From: Hoeflea sp.
GTDB taxonomy: Bacteria; Pseudomonadota; Alphaproteobacteria; Rhizobiales; Rhizobiaceae
Direction of reading: 5' to 3'
Assembly (NCBI GenBank): GCA_020637795.1
Contig: JACKJT010000002.1
Span: 310,001 to 374,000, forward strand
Length of the DNA: 64,000 nucleotides
Shown here: piece after piece, positions 52,339 to 61,284 of the stretch
Numbering within the stretch: position 1 is the stretch's first letter
Layout: each line of letters opens with the position of its first letter
Position numbers and translations under genes: made by a program
Notes under the pieces: model-generated
Told to the model about the DNA's origin: nothing
What the model saw: the letters and a program-made list of their open reading frames with translations, nothing else
Database searches by the model: none

Positions 52339-52935
52339 TCACAATTGGCAGTTCATCCGGGTTGAGGATCGGAATCCGAATATATGGCGAAAAAGACCCG
52401 TTTCACTTGTCTCCTGGGCAACAAATCCCCGCCTTTCATAGAGCGCACGAGCGCGTGGATTGCTGTCGATCACATCAAGACGAATACGCGCCAGCCCAAA
52501 TTCAATGGCTTTCACCCGGACGGCGTCGAGGAGCATGGTGCCCACGCCCTGCCCGCGCGCAGAAGCGGAAACAAAGATTCCGTCCATCAGCAGCGTGCCA
52601 GCTTCAACGGGCCGCTCCAGTACCGAAAGCAATAAACCGCACCAGAAACCACCAACCGGCCCGTAAACCTTTGACAGCTCCCGCAAGCCGCCACCGACAA
52701 ACCCGCCTTCTGTCGTCTTGAAGCCGACAATCCCAAGCAGTTCTCCCCGTTCCGACACGGCGCTGATCGCATGCGACGGGTCGATTGCGGTACGCAGGAA
52801 AGAAAGTGCCTTGGCTTCAGGTTTCATCACCGGCAGCAGCTTGCCCTTGAAGGCTTCCCAGAACAGTGCGGCAGCAACGTCGCGATGATCCTCTCTCAGC
52901 CCTTGCTCAATCGAGATCTGTGCGGAATCGATCAT
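52339..52935 (-). CDS. GNAT-family N-acetyltransferase
   Basis: A 198-residue acetyltransferase. The acetyl-CoA loop is ARGQGVGTMLLDAV, followed by the RLDVIDSNPRARALYERRGF motif typical of GNAT enzymes. The substrate is unknown. GAGG stands before the ATG. It converges on the helical-repeat gene and is 104 bp downstream, on the same strand, of the valine operon's last gene, with no evidence of shared function. Confidence 0.87.
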   Translation of the reverse strand: MIDSAQISIEQGLREDHRDVAAALFWEAFKGKLLPVMKPEAKALSFLRTAIDPSHAISAVSERGELLGIVGFKTTEGGFVGGGLRELSKVYGPVGGFWCGLLLSVLERPVEAGTLLMDGIFVSASARGQGVGTMLLDAVRVKAIEFGLARIRLDVIDSNPRARALYERRGFVAQETSETGLFRHIFGFRSSTRMNCQL

Positions 52936-53039
52936 TGGAAGTGGCCTCGTTCAAAAAATCCGGCGCTGCCGGTACGGTCAGCGAAGACGCGTCTGTGATG
53001 AAAAGCCACCAGCGGCGCAAGGCGCATCGATGCCTGATT

Positions 53040-53894
53040 CTATTTCAGTTTCTCGATCATCGCCGAGAAATCGCGTCCCTTGCCCTCGCCGGCAACGAAC
53101 TGGTCATACAGTTCGGTCGCCCGCGCGCCCATCGGCGTCTGCGCGGATACACTCTCCGCTGCCTGTTGCGACAGCTTCAGATCCTTGAGCATCAACTCAG
53201 CCGCAAAGCCCGGCTTGTAGCCATTGTCGGCAGGGCTTTGCGGGCCGACGCCGGGTACCGGGCAATAGGTGTTGACCGACCAGCAGGAGCCCGACGAGGT
53301 CGAGACGACGTCGAACAGGCTCTGCGCCGACAGGCCGAGCTTTTCCGCCAGCGCGAAGGCTTCGCAGGCGCCGATCATCGAGATGCCAAGCAGCATGTTG
53401 TTGCAGATCTTGGCGGACTGGCCGGCGCCGGCAGCGCCGCAATGCACCGCCTTCTTGCCCATGATCTCGAACAGCGGTGCGGCGCGTGAAAACGCTTCCG
53501 TACTGCCACCGGCCATGAAGGTCAGCGTCCCGGCAGCCGCTCCGCCGACGCCGCCCGACACCGGCGCATCGACGGAAAGCAGCCCGTTTGCTGCGGCCAT
53601 CTCATGGGCGGCACGGGCGCTGTCCACGTCAACGGTCGAGCAATCGATGAACACCGATCCCTTGGCGCCCGCCGGCACGATCTCAGCATAAACGGTTCGA
53701 AGGATATCTCCATTCGGAAGCATGGTGATCACGGCGTCCTGCCCGCTGGCCGCTTCCGCGGCGGAGCCCGCATTGGCAGCCCCTTCCACAGTGACGCCCG
53801 CAACATCGAAACCGGTCACCTGGTGTCCGGCCTTGATCAGATTGGCCGCCATTGGCGCGCCCATGTTGCCCAGTCCGATAAATCCGATTTTCAT
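53040..53894 (-). CDS. mmsB: 3-hydroxyisobutyrate dehydrogenase
   Basis: A 284-residue NAD-dependent dehydrogenase making methylmalonate semialdehyde in valine breakdown. The FIGLGNMGAPMAANLIKAGH start binds NAD. DAPVSGGVGGAAAGTL is the substrate-binding signature, and the Lys in SAKICNNMLLG is the catalytic base. GGGAGGACGTC precedes the ATG. It is the last gene of mmsA - acyl-CoA dehydrogenase - hydrolase - mmsB, a complete set for isobutyryl-CoA to propionyl-CoA. Confidence 0.93.
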   Translation of the reverse strand: MKIGFIGLGNMGAPMAANLIKAGHQVTGFDVAGVTVEGAANAGSAAEAASGQDAVITMLPNGDILRTVYAEIVPAGAKGSVFIDCSTVDVDSARAAHEMAAANGLLSVDAPVSGGVGGAAAGTLTFMAGGSTEAFSRAAPLFEIMGKKAVHCGAAGAGQSAKICNNMLLGISMIGACEAFALAEKLGLSAQSLFDVVSTSSGSCWSVNTYCPVPGVGPQSPADNGYKPGFAAELMLKDLKLSQQAAESVSAQTPMGARATELYDQFVAGEGKGRDFSAMIEKLK

Positions 53895-53941
53895 GACGTC
53901 CTCCCAAACACTGAAATCCTGAACGGCTGACAGAGCCGTGG

Positions 53942-54964
53942 CTAAATATCGATATCGCCGCCCGCTGGTTCAGACAGCATCGCTGCCACCGTTTCAATTG
54001 TCACATCTTCGACACGCGTATGCCGCCAGCGCGGGTTTCGATCCTTGTCGATGATCGCCGCGCGAATGCCCTCGACGAAATCGCCCTCCGAGGCACTTCG
54101 AGAGGTGAACCGGTATTCCTGCTGCAGCGCGGTCCGTATGTCGTCACCGGCTCGGGCACGGCGCACGAGTTCGATGGTGCAGTTCGTCGAAAGCGGAGAT
54201 CCGGCGCGAATCGACTTGGCTGTCGCCGCTCCCCAGTCGTTGTCCGGCAAGCCTGCGAGAATATCGCTCAGCCCCGCCCCGTAAAAATGGGCATCGACCT
54301 GGGCGCGCAACCCCATCAGCGGTCCGTCCGCGGGATCTAGCGCCATTGACTGGACCACTGACACATCCCCGGTCTCGATCAGCGCTTCGGTCAGCCCCGG
54401 CCACTCGGCCTCGGGGATGAAATAGTCGGCAAAACCGGCCAGGATCGCGTCCGACGCGTTCATCCGGTAGCCGGTCACGCCGAGATACTCGCCCAGCCGC
54501 CCGGGCGCCCGTGCCAGGAGCAAGGTTCCACCGACATCGGGCACCAGCCCGACGGCGCATTCCGGCATGGCGATCTTCGAGCTTTCGCCAACCACCCGGT
54601 GCGAGCCATGCAGCGAGACGCCGACGCCGCCGCCCATGGTGAACCCCTGGCACAACGCGACATAGGGTTTCGGGTAAGCGGCAATCTTGGCATTGAGCCG
54701 GTACTCGTCGCGCCAGAAGGTCCGGCCCGCATCGAAATCGCCTTTGGACGCGGTGTCATACATGAACTGCAGGTCACCGCCGGCGGAGAAGGCCTTGTGG
54801 CCTTCCGCATCGATCAGCACGCAGGCCACCTCGTCGTCGTCGCGCCAGCCGTCGAGCGCAGCCTCGATTGCCAGCACCATCTCGTAGGTGACCGCATTGA
54901 GGGCCTCGGGCCGCTGCAGCGTGATCTGTCCGATCCGCCCGATCTTGCGGATGCGGATGCTCAT
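53942..54964 (-). CDS. 3-hydroxyisobutyryl-CoA hydrolase (crotonase family)
   Basis: A 340-residue enzyme of the enoyl-CoA hydratase superfamily. The AFSAGGDLQFMY oxyanion segment and QGFTMGGGVGVSLHGSHRV, then MPECAVGLVPDVGGT with its catalytic Glu and Asp, are diagnostic of HIBCH over ordinary hydratases. It releases CoA from 3-hydroxyisobutyryl-CoA. The ATG overlaps the stop of the acyl-CoA dehydrogenase gene by four bases. Middle of the valine operon. Confidence 0.91.
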   Translation of the reverse strand: MSIRIRKIGRIGQITLQRPEALNAVTYEMVLAIEAALDGWRDDDEVACVLIDAEGHKAFSAGGDLQFMYDTASKGDFDAGRTFWRDEYRLNAKIAAYPKPYVALCQGFTMGGGVGVSLHGSHRVVGESSKIAMPECAVGLVPDVGGTLLLARAPGRLGEYLGVTGYRMNASDAILAGFADYFIPEAEWPGLTEALIETGDVSVVQSMALDPADGPLMGLRAQVDAHFYGAGLSDILAGLPDNDWGAATAKSIRAGSPLSTNCTIELVRRARAGDDIRTALQQEYRFTSRSASEGDFVEGIRAAIIDKDRNPRWRHTRVEDVTIETVAAMLSEPAGGDIDI

Positions 54965-56109
54965 GCGGCGCGTTCCGCCAGCAGCGCCCGCGACACGATC
55001 AGCCGCATGATCTCGTTGGTTCCCTCGAGGATCTGGTGCACGCGCAGATCGCGGACGATCTTCTCAACGCCATAATCGGCCAGGTAGCCGTAACCGCCAT
55101 GCAGCTGCAGCGCGTCATTGGCCACGTTGAACGCCGTGTCGGTGACAAACCGCTTGGCCATCGCGCAGAACTTGGTCGCGTCCGGCGCCTTGCGGTCGAG
55201 CTTGCTGGCCGCCTGGCGCAGAAAGATCCGCGCCGCCTGCATTTCGGTTTCCATGTCGGCGAGCCGGAACTGCAGCGCCTGGAACTGGTCGATGGTTTTG
55301 CCGAAGGCCTCGCGCTCGCCCATGTAGACGAGCGTCTTGTCGAGCGCCGATTGCGCGCCGCCAAGTGCCGAGGCCGCAATATTGAGCCGCCCGCCGTCGA
55401 GCCCGCTCATCGCATAGCGAAAACCGGCGCCTTCCTCTCCCAGCAGATTGTCGGCCGGAATGACGCAATCGTCGAACTGCACCTGCGAGGTCGGCTGCGA
55501 GCGCCAGCCCATTTTGTTTTCCGGCGCGCCGAAGGAAAGCCCGGGCGTGCCATCCTCGACGATCACCGCGGATATCCCCTTGGGGCCATCCGCCCCGGTG
55601 CGGCTCATCACCAGGTAGAGATCGGAGAACCCGCCGCCGGAAATGAAGGCCTTGGTGCCGTTGAGCCTGTAGCCTTCATTGGTCCGTTCGGCGCGGGTCC
55701 TGAGCGCCGAGGCATCCGATCCGGAACCGGGCTCGGTCAGGCAATAGGAAGCGATCTTGGTCATGCTGACGAGATCGGGCAGCAGCCGCGCCTTCATCTC
55801 GTCGGAGCCGTAGGATGAGACCATCCAGGTGCACATGTTGTGGATCGACAGGAACGAGGCCACAGACGGACAGGCCATCGACAGCGCCTCGAATACCAAT
55901 GTGGCGTCGAGCCGGGTCAGGCCCGAGCCGCCGTCCTCTTCAGGCACGTAGATTGCCGCCAGTCCGAGTGCCGCCGCATCCTCGAGAACAGAGCGCGGGA
56001 TCGCCTCTTCCTTCTCCCACTGGGCCGCGAACGGAGCGATCTTCTCGGCGCCGAAGTCACACGCCATGTCGAAGATCGCCTGTTGTTCCTCGTTCAGCTC
56101 AAAATCCAT
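54961..56109 (-). CDS. Isobutyryl-CoA (acyl-CoA) dehydrogenase
   Basis: A 382-residue FAD acyl-CoA dehydrogenase. The fold runs from MDFELNEEQQAIFDMACDFG to YCLTEPGSGSDASALRTRA (FAD/substrate binding) and a C-terminal ILEGTNEIMR in which Glu is the usual catalytic-base position. With mmsA, HIBCH and mmsB beside it, isobutyryl-CoA is the likely substrate. GGGAGG precedes the ATG. It starts 42 bp after mmsA. Confidence 0.91.
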   Translation of the reverse strand: MDFELNEEQQAIFDMACDFGAEKIAPFAAQWEKEEAIPRSVLEDAAALGLAAIYVPEEDGGSGLTRLDATLVFEALSMACPSVASFLSIHNMCTWMVSSYGSDEMKARLLPDLVSMTKIASYCLTEPGSGSDASALRTRAERTNEGYRLNGTKAFISGGGFSDLYLVMSRTGADGPKGISAVIVEDGTPGLSFGAPENKMGWRSQPTSQVQFDDCVIPADNLLGEEGAGFRYAMSGLDGGRLNIAASALGGAQSALDKTLVYMGEREAFGKTIDQFQALQFRLADMETEMQAARIFLRQAASKLDRKAPDATKFCAMAKRFVTDTAFNVANDALQLHGGYGYLADYGVEKIVRDLRVHQILEGTNEIMRLIVSRALLAERAA

Positions 56110-56151
56110 GGCGGTTCCGCCTCCCTATCCCTGACACTATTCCGACGTTTC

Positions 56152-57651
56152 TCATCCCATGGTCGGAATGACGAACTCGGCCCCTTCCTTGATACCGGAA
56201 GGCCAGCGCGCGGTCACCGTCTTGGTGCGGGTATAGAACCGGAATGCGTCCGGGCCGTGCTGGTTGAGGTCGCCGAAGCCGGATTTCTTCCAGCCGCCGA
56301 AGGTGTGATAGGCCAGCGGCACCGGGATCGGCACATTGACGCCAACCATGCCGATGTTGATGCGGCTGACGAAATCGCGCGCGGTGTCGCCGTCACGGGT
56401 GTAGATCGCGGTGCCGTTGCCGTATTCGTGCTCCATCGGATAGCGCAGCGCCTCGGCATAGGTTGGCGCGCGAACCACCGATAGCACCGGTCCGAAGATC
56501 TCCTGGGTGTAGATGTCCATGTCGCGGGTGACATTGTCGAAAAGGCAGCCGCCGACGAAATAGCCGTTCTCGTAGCCCTGCATCGAGAAATTACGGCCGT
56601 CGACCACCAGCTTGGCCCCCTGCTCCACGCCGGAATTGACCAGACCGAGCACCCGGTCACGCGCCTCGCGCGTTACCAGCGGACCGAAATCGACGTCATT
56701 GCCATCGGTGTAGGGCCCGATCTTCAGAGCCTCGACCCGCGGTGCCAGCTTCTCGATCAGCAGATCGGCGGTCTTTTCGCCAACCGGCACGGCGACCGAG
56801 ATAGCCATGCAGCGTTCGCCCGCAGCCCCGTAACCAGCGCCGATCAGCGCGTCGACGGCCTGGTCCATGTCGGCGTCCGGCATGATGATCATGTGGTTCT
56901 TGGCGCCGCCGAAGCACTGCACCCGCTTGCCGTTGGCGCAGCCGCGGGCATAGATGTATTGCGCGATCGGGGTCGAGCCGACAAAGCCGATGGCCATGAT
57001 TTCCGGATGATCGAGAATCGCGTCGACCGCGTCCTTGTCGCCGTTGACGACGTTGAGAATGCCGTCCGGAGCACCGGCCTCGCTCATCAGTTCGGCCAGC
57101 ATCAGCGGCACCGACGGATCGCGCTCGGAGGGCTTGAGGATGAAGGCGTTGCCAGCGGCGATTGCCGGGCAGAATTTCCACATCGGGATCATCGCCGGAA
57201 AGTTGAACGGGGTAATACCTGCGACCACGCCCAGCGGCTGGCGCAGCGAATACATGTCAATGCCCGGGCCCGCACCCTCGGTGAACTCGCCCTTGAGCAG
57301 ATGCGGCGCGCCGAAGCAGAACTCGGCCACTTCCAGCCCGCGGATCACGTCGCCCTTGGCGTCGGGAATGGTCTTGCCGTGTTCGCGCGACAGCGCTTCG
57401 GCCAGCTTGTCCATGTCACGGTGCAAGAGCTCGACAAACTTCATCAGCACGCGGGCGCGCTTCTGCGGATTGGTGGCTGCCCAGCCGACCTGCGCGCGTG
57501 CCGCGATCGCCACGGCTTCGGCCAATTCCTCGTTGGAGGCCAGCGGCACCTTCGCCTGAACGTCGCCCGTTGCCGGGTTCATCACGTCGGCAAACCGGCC
57601 GGATTTGCCCTTCACATGCTGGCCGCCGATATAATGGGTGAGTTCTTTCAT
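56152..57651 (-). CDS. mmsA: Methylmalonate-semialdehyde dehydrogenase (CoA-acylating)
   Basis: A 499-residue CoA-acylating aldehyde dehydrogenase producing propionyl-CoA from methylmalonate semialdehyde. The start MKELTHYIGG is typical. NFPAMIPMWKFCPAIAAGNAFILKPSE binds NAD, and Cys281 in AAGERCMAIS is the catalytic thiol. ATG 57651 follows CAGGA; the longer frame to 57696 is not used. It heads the valine operon. A 13-bp palindrome lies 47 bp upstream. Confidence 0.94.
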   Translation of the reverse strand: MKELTHYIGGQHVKGKSGRFADVMNPATGDVQAKVPLASNEELAEAVAIAARAQVGWAATNPQKRARVLMKFVELLHRDMDKLAEALSREHGKTIPDAKGDVIRGLEVAEFCFGAPHLLKGEFTEGAGPGIDMYSLRQPLGVVAGITPFNFPAMIPMWKFCPAIAAGNAFILKPSERDPSVPLMLAELMSEAGAPDGILNVVNGDKDAVDAILDHPEIMAIGFVGSTPIAQYIYARGCANGKRVQCFGGAKNHMIIMPDADMDQAVDALIGAGYGAAGERCMAISVAVPVGEKTADLLIEKLAPRVEALKIGPYTDGNDVDFGPLVTREARDRVLGLVNSGVEQGAKLVVDGRNFSMQGYENGYFVGGCLFDNVTRDMDIYTQEIFGPVLSVVRAPTYAEALRYPMEHEYGNGTAIYTRDGDTARDFVSRINIGMVGVNVPIPVPLAYHTFGGWKKSGFGDLNQHGPDAFRFYTRTKTVTARWPSGIKEGAEFVIPTMG

Positions 57652-57697
57652 GGTCCTGCCTCCGGAATGATCACGTTGAACGCATCTTGCACTCACC

Positions 57698-57710
57698 GAA
57701 CTTGAAGTTC
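57698..57710. promoter_or_regulatory. Palindrome upstream of mmsA
   Basis: GAACTT-G-AAGTTC is a perfect inverted repeat with one central base, 47 bp before mmsA. It is a candidate operator for the valine operon; the regulator is not in the window. A wider TTGCAC (57687-57692) / GTGCAA (57734-57739) pair surrounds it. Confidence 0.4.
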
Positions 57711-57770
57711 AATCAGCCGAATTGCTCAACCGATGTGCAATAACCGTAGCCCGATCAACCGGCAGACGCG

Positions 57771-58547
57771 TCAGGAAGCCGACAGCCCGCCGTCGACCTG
57801 CAAGGTCTGGCCGGTGACGAAACTCGACGCCGGATCAGCGAGATAGATCATGCCGGCAATCACCTCCTCGACCTCGGCCAACCGCCGCATCGGGATTGCC
57901 TGAACCATCGCGGCTTCCGCCGCCGCGCGATCCTTGCCGGCCTTGTCGAGAAAATCGGTCGCCATCGGGGTGCGTGCAAACGACGGACACAGGGCGTTGA
58001 CCCGAACGCCGCGACGCGCATATTCGATCGCCGCCGACTTTGTCAGTCCCACCACCCCGTGTTTTGCCGCGGCATAGACCGCGAGCATCGGCGCTGCGAC
58101 AACGCCTGCAACCGAGGCGACGTTGACGATGGCGCCGGTTTCGCCAGTTTCGCGGAACCGCTTTTCCATGGCCGGCAGCTGCGCCCGCATGGCGTAGAAC
58201 ACTCCCATCAGGTCGATATCGATCACCTTGCGGGCGTCTGCAATCGGCGTCCTTGGCAAAGGCATCATGTCATGCACGATGCCGGCATTGTTGATGGCAA
58301 TGTCGAGCCGGCCGAATTCCGAGAGCGCGGTCTCCACCAGCCGTTCGGACAGTTCGGGATCGGAAATATCGCCGCTGACCGCGACCGCCTGGCTGCCAAG
58401 CTCTTTCGCCAGCGTGTCGAGCCGCTCCGACGCCAGGTCGCTGATCACCAGCTTGGCACCGGCTCCGGCGAAGTGCCGTGCCGCCGCCTGGCCAAACCCG
58501 CCGGTAGCGCCGGTGACGATCACCGCGCGTCCTTGAAAATCCGCCAT
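57771..58547 (-). CDS. Short-chain dehydrogenase/reductase, copy A
   Basis: A 258-residue classical SDR. NAD(P) binding TGATGGFG near residue 12, NNAG in the middle, and catalytic Ser...Tyr-x3-Lys (VASVAG, then YAAAKHG). The C-terminus SSFVTGQTLQVDGGLSAS is typical. It starts three bases after the phosphotransferase stop and ends the SDR-APH-SDR operon. The substrate is presumably a hydroxyacyl or ketoacyl compound of the pathway inferred from its neighbours. Confidence 0.88.
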   Translation of the reverse strand: MADFQGRAVIVTGATGGFGQAAARHFAGAGAKLVISDLASERLDTLAKELGSQAVAVSGDISDPELSERLVETALSEFGRLDIAINNAGIVHDMMPLPRTPIADARKVIDIDLMGVFYAMRAQLPAMEKRFRETGETGAIVNVASVAGVVAAPMLAVYAAAKHGVVGLTKSAAIEYARRGVRVNALCPSFARTPMATDFLDKAGKDRAAAEAAMVQAIPMRRLAEVEEVIAGMIYLADPASSFVTGQTLQVDGGLSAS

Positions 58548-58550
58548 TGC

Positions 58551-59576
58551 TCAAGCCTTTCCGGACATGATGTCGTTTGCCATGGCCGCAAGTTGCGGCA
58601 CCGCCTTGCCGATTTCGCGGGCGCGTTCGGGATTGGAGGCATTGCCGTCGAGCGCGCGCTTGTAGACGCCCTGCAGGATCGCGGCGAGCCGGAAGAACGA
58701 GAACGACAGGCAGAAGGTCCAGTTGTCGACCGCGATGCCGCTGCGCTCGGAGTAGAGCGCCACATACTCGGCTTCAGTCGGGATCCCGAGTTCAGCCCGG
58801 TCAAGACCGCCCAAGCCCCGGAAACCGCTCTTGTGCGGCAGACGCCACTGCATGCACTGGTAGGACAGATCGGCCAGCGGATGGCCCAGCGTCGACAGCT
58901 CCCAGTCGATCAGCGCCCGGACTTCCTCGCCATGCGGGGCAAAGATCATGTTGTCGAGACGGTAGTCGCCATGCACCACCGAAACCATGCCGTCATCGTC
59001 GGGCAGGTTCTCCCAGAGCCAATCCATCAACCGGTCCACATCCCGCAGCTCTTCGGTCTTGCTGGCGATGTACTGCTCGCTCCAGCGCCGGATCTGCCGA
59101 GCGAAATAGTTTCCCGGACGGCCGAAATCTGCCAGTCCCGCGGCCTCGACATCGACTGTGTGAAGCCGCGCCAGCACGTCGTTCATGCCGTCATAGATCG
59201 CGGCGCGCTCCTGCTTGCTGACCTCCGGCAATGCCGGGTCCCAGAAGATCCGGCCTTCGACCAGTTCCATGACGAAATACATGCGCCCGATGGCGCTGTC
59301 CTCGCCCGACAGGCCATAGACCTTCGGCACCGGCACGTTGTTTTCGGCAAGCGCCTTCATCACCCGGTACTCGCGGTCCACCTGGTGGGCCGATTTCAGC
59401 AAGGTTCCCGGCGGCTTGGCCCTGAGCACATAACGCCCGCTGTCGGCCTCCACCCGATAGGTCGGATTGGACTGGCCGGTGTTGAATTTCTCGATCGCAT
59501 GCAGACCGGAAAACCCCGGCACGAGTTCGTGCAACTCGTCGGCCAGGGCTTCCATGTCAAAAGGTTCGGCGTCCAT
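58551..59576 (-). CDS. APH-type phosphotransferase of the ACAD10/11 group
   Basis: A 341-residue aminoglycoside-phosphotransferase-fold kinase. The catalytic loop is HGDYRLDNMIF (D204, N209), the metal Asp is in IDWELSTLGHP (D224), and the ATP Lys is K53 in VLRAKPPG. ATG 59576 lies two bases after the preceding stop; the longer frame to 59723 overlaps that gene. Homologous domains are fused to acyl-CoA dehydrogenase in ACAD10/ACAD11, and LvaA phosphorylates 4-hydroxyvaleryl-CoA. An ACAD10/11-like dehydrogenase is encoded on the other side of the tetR promoter, so I infer phosphorylation of a hydroxyacyl-CoA rather than drug resistance. Confidence 0.87.
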   Translation of the reverse strand: MDAEPFDMEALADELHELVPGFSGLHAIEKFNTGQSNPTYRVEADSGRYVLRAKPPGTLLKSAHQVDREYRVMKALAENNVPVPKVYGLSGEDSAIGRMYFVMELVEGRIFWDPALPEVSKQERAAIYDGMNDVLARLHTVDVEAAGLADFGRPGNYFARQIRRWSEQYIASKTEELRDVDRLMDWLWENLPDDDGMVSVVHGDYRLDNMIFAPHGEEVRALIDWELSTLGHPLADLSYQCMQWRLPHKSGFRGLGGLDRAELGIPTEAEYVALYSERSGIAVDNWTFCLSFSFFRLAAILQGVYKRALDGNASNPERAREIGKAVPQLAAMANDIMSGKA

Positions 59577-59577
59577 G

Positions 59578-60411
59578 TCAGGCATCCTTGAACAGGCGAA
59601 TATCGTGTTGCACGGAAAGGCCGCCGTCGATCGGCAGGATCGCGCCGGTGATGTAGGACCCTGCCCGGCTGCAAAGATAGAGCGTGGCGCCGGCCACATC
59701 GTCCGGACCGCCGATCCGGCCAAGCGGAACGCCCGCGCTGACGCGCTCCACCTGTTCGTCCCTGGCCGTGGCGAAGGCCGTCATCCGGCTTTGAAACGGT
59801 CCGGGCGCAAACGCATTGACGGTGATGCGACGGCCGGCAAGCTCTTCGGCCAGAATTCGGGTCAGGTGATGCACCGCAGCCTTTGACGCCGAATAGGAGT
59901 AGGCCCCGTCGGCGGCGGGCTGCGTGCCCATGACAGATCCCAGATTGATCACCCGCGCCGGATCCGCGTCGCTTGCCGCCCCGACCAGCAACGGCGTCAG
60001 GTCCCGGGTCAGCGTGAACAGCCCGGCGACATTCACCGACATGACCTTGGCCCAGGCCGCGTGGGGGAATTCCTCATAGGGAGCGCCCCAGGACACGCCG
60101 GCATTGTTGACCAGGATGTTGAGGCGGTCGGTCCGCGCCTGCACGGCCTCGACCAGATCCGCCACGCCTTCGGCGGTCCCGACGTCTCCGGCAAATCCTT
60201 CGGCTGAACCCGACGCGCCAAGCGCATTGATCTCCTCGGCCACCCGGACACAATCCTCGCCCTTGCGCGAAGCGATCATCACGCGGGCGCCGGCCTGCAC
60301 CAGCCCGGTCGCAATCATCCGGCCAATCCCGGTGGCGCCTCCGGTCACCAGTGCCGTCTTGCCGCTCACACCGAAAAGACTGCCCAGATAGCTGTCGCTG
60401 GCTTCACTCAT
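59578..60411 (-). CDS. Short-chain dehydrogenase/reductase, copy B
   Basis: A 277-residue classical SDR with TGGATGIG at the nucleotide site, NNAGVSWGAPYEEF, a Ser in LGSVMG and catalytic YSASKAA. GAGAGA stands before ATG 60411. It is the first gene of the operon SDR-APH-SDR, divergent from tetR across a 20-bp palindrome. Not closely alike to copy A, so two different oxidation steps are likely. Confidence 0.88.
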   Translation of the reverse strand: MSEASDSYLGSLFGVSGKTALVTGGATGIGRMIATGLVQAGARVMIASRKGEDCVRVAEEINALGASGSAEGFAGDVGTAEGVADLVEAVQARTDRLNILVNNAGVSWGAPYEEFPHAAWAKVMSVNVAGLFTLTRDLTPLLVGAASDADPARVINLGSVMGTQPAADGAYSYSASKAAVHHLTRILAEELAGRRITVNAFAPGPFQSRMTAFATARDEQVERVSAGVPLGRIGGPDDVAGATLYLCSRAGSYITGAILPIDGGLSVQHDIRLFKDA

Positions 60412-60491
60412 TGTATCTCTCTCCCCGCGCGATCGAATGCGTACCCGCCTTCGCATCGCCTCCTGACAATAGCGCTGTCTCGTCGATTGAC

Positions 60492-60511
60492 AACATACTC
60501 GATAGTATGTT
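60492..60511. promoter_or_regulatory. TetR-type operator between the divergent operons
   Basis: AACATACT-CGAT-AGTATGTT is a 20-bp inverted repeat with perfect 8-bp arms. A consensus TTGACA (60487-60492) abuts it on the plus strand, so a bound dimer would block transcription. It lies between SDR copy B (60411) and tetR (60601), the natural place for autoregulation and control of both operons. Confidence 0.75.
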
Positions 60512-60600
60512 CAAGTCCTCGCAGACTGCAAGACGGTTTGAAAATATTCTTCGCATCGACCGGCGCGAATGCCGCGAGACAGGAAACAGGCAGGCAAGCA

Positions 60601-61260
60601 ATGGCGACCGCGGCGCGATCGACCAAATACCGGCGTCAGAGCGACACTGACCTCTCCCGCATGGAGATCATGGAGGGGGCCGCCTTGTGTTTCGAGGCGC
60701 GCGGATATTCTGCCACCAGCCTCGACGAGGTCGCAGCCCGGATTTCCTCAACCAAGGGCCGGATCTACCACCATTATGGCTCCAAGGCGGAACTGTTTCT
60801 CGACGTTTATCGCGCCGGCATGATGATGAACTTCCAGGCGATCGAGCCCATCCTCGAGCGCCAAATGCCGGCCATCGAGCGTCTGAAGGCTGTGCTCAAG
60901 GCGCATGTCTTGTGCGTGATCCGGACCAAGCCTTTCCAGAATGTCGTCGGTCAGGGCGTCGACATGCTCAGGCACGGAACCATGCCCGCCAACGAGCATG
61001 CCGAGCTCGAGCAGCTGGCCGCGTTGCGCGACGCCTATTCCGATCACTTCCGCACGGTGCTCGAGCAGGCCATGGCGGATGGCGACATCGCCTACGCAAA
61101 CATCAAGATCGCGCTCAACTCGGTCTTCATGTGCATCAACGGACCCATCGTCTGGTTCACACCGCGGAAGGGCCAGGACGAAAGAGAGATCGAAGCCGTG
61201 GCGGACGAGTGCGTGCTCTACGCCATCCGGCTTCTTGGCTACACGGGCGACATGCCCTGA
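60601..61260 (+). CDS. TetR-family transcriptional regulator
   Basis: A 219-residue repressor. The N-terminal helix-turn-helix is near residues 35-60 (SLDEVAARISSTKGRIYHHYGSKAELF). The ligand domain follows and is FadR/PsrA-like in general form. I chose ATG 60601; the frame reaches back to 60487, but that would place the start inside the operator. It probably senses an acyl-CoA intermediate and controls both the SDR-APH operon and its own transcript with the ACAD gene 24 bp downstream. Confidence 0.88.
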   Translation: MATAARSTKYRRQSDTDLSRMEIMEGAALCFEARGYSATSLDEVAARISSTKGRIYHHYGSKAELFLDVYRAGMMMNFQAIEPILERQMPAIERLKAVLKAHVLCVIRTKPFQNVVGQGVDMLRHGTMPANEHAELEQLAALRDAYSDHFRTVLEQAMADGDIAYANIKIALNSVFMCINGPIVWFTPRKGQDEREIEAVADECVLYAIRLLGYTGDMP

Positions 61261-61284
61261 ACGAACATCTGGAGGAGGATTTCC

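Noticed and set aside
58551..59576. Aminoglycoside resistance phosphotransferase
   Set aside because: The fold is APH, but it sits with SDR and ACAD genes and matches the ACAD10/11-type kinase group, so acyl-CoA metabolism is much more likely.
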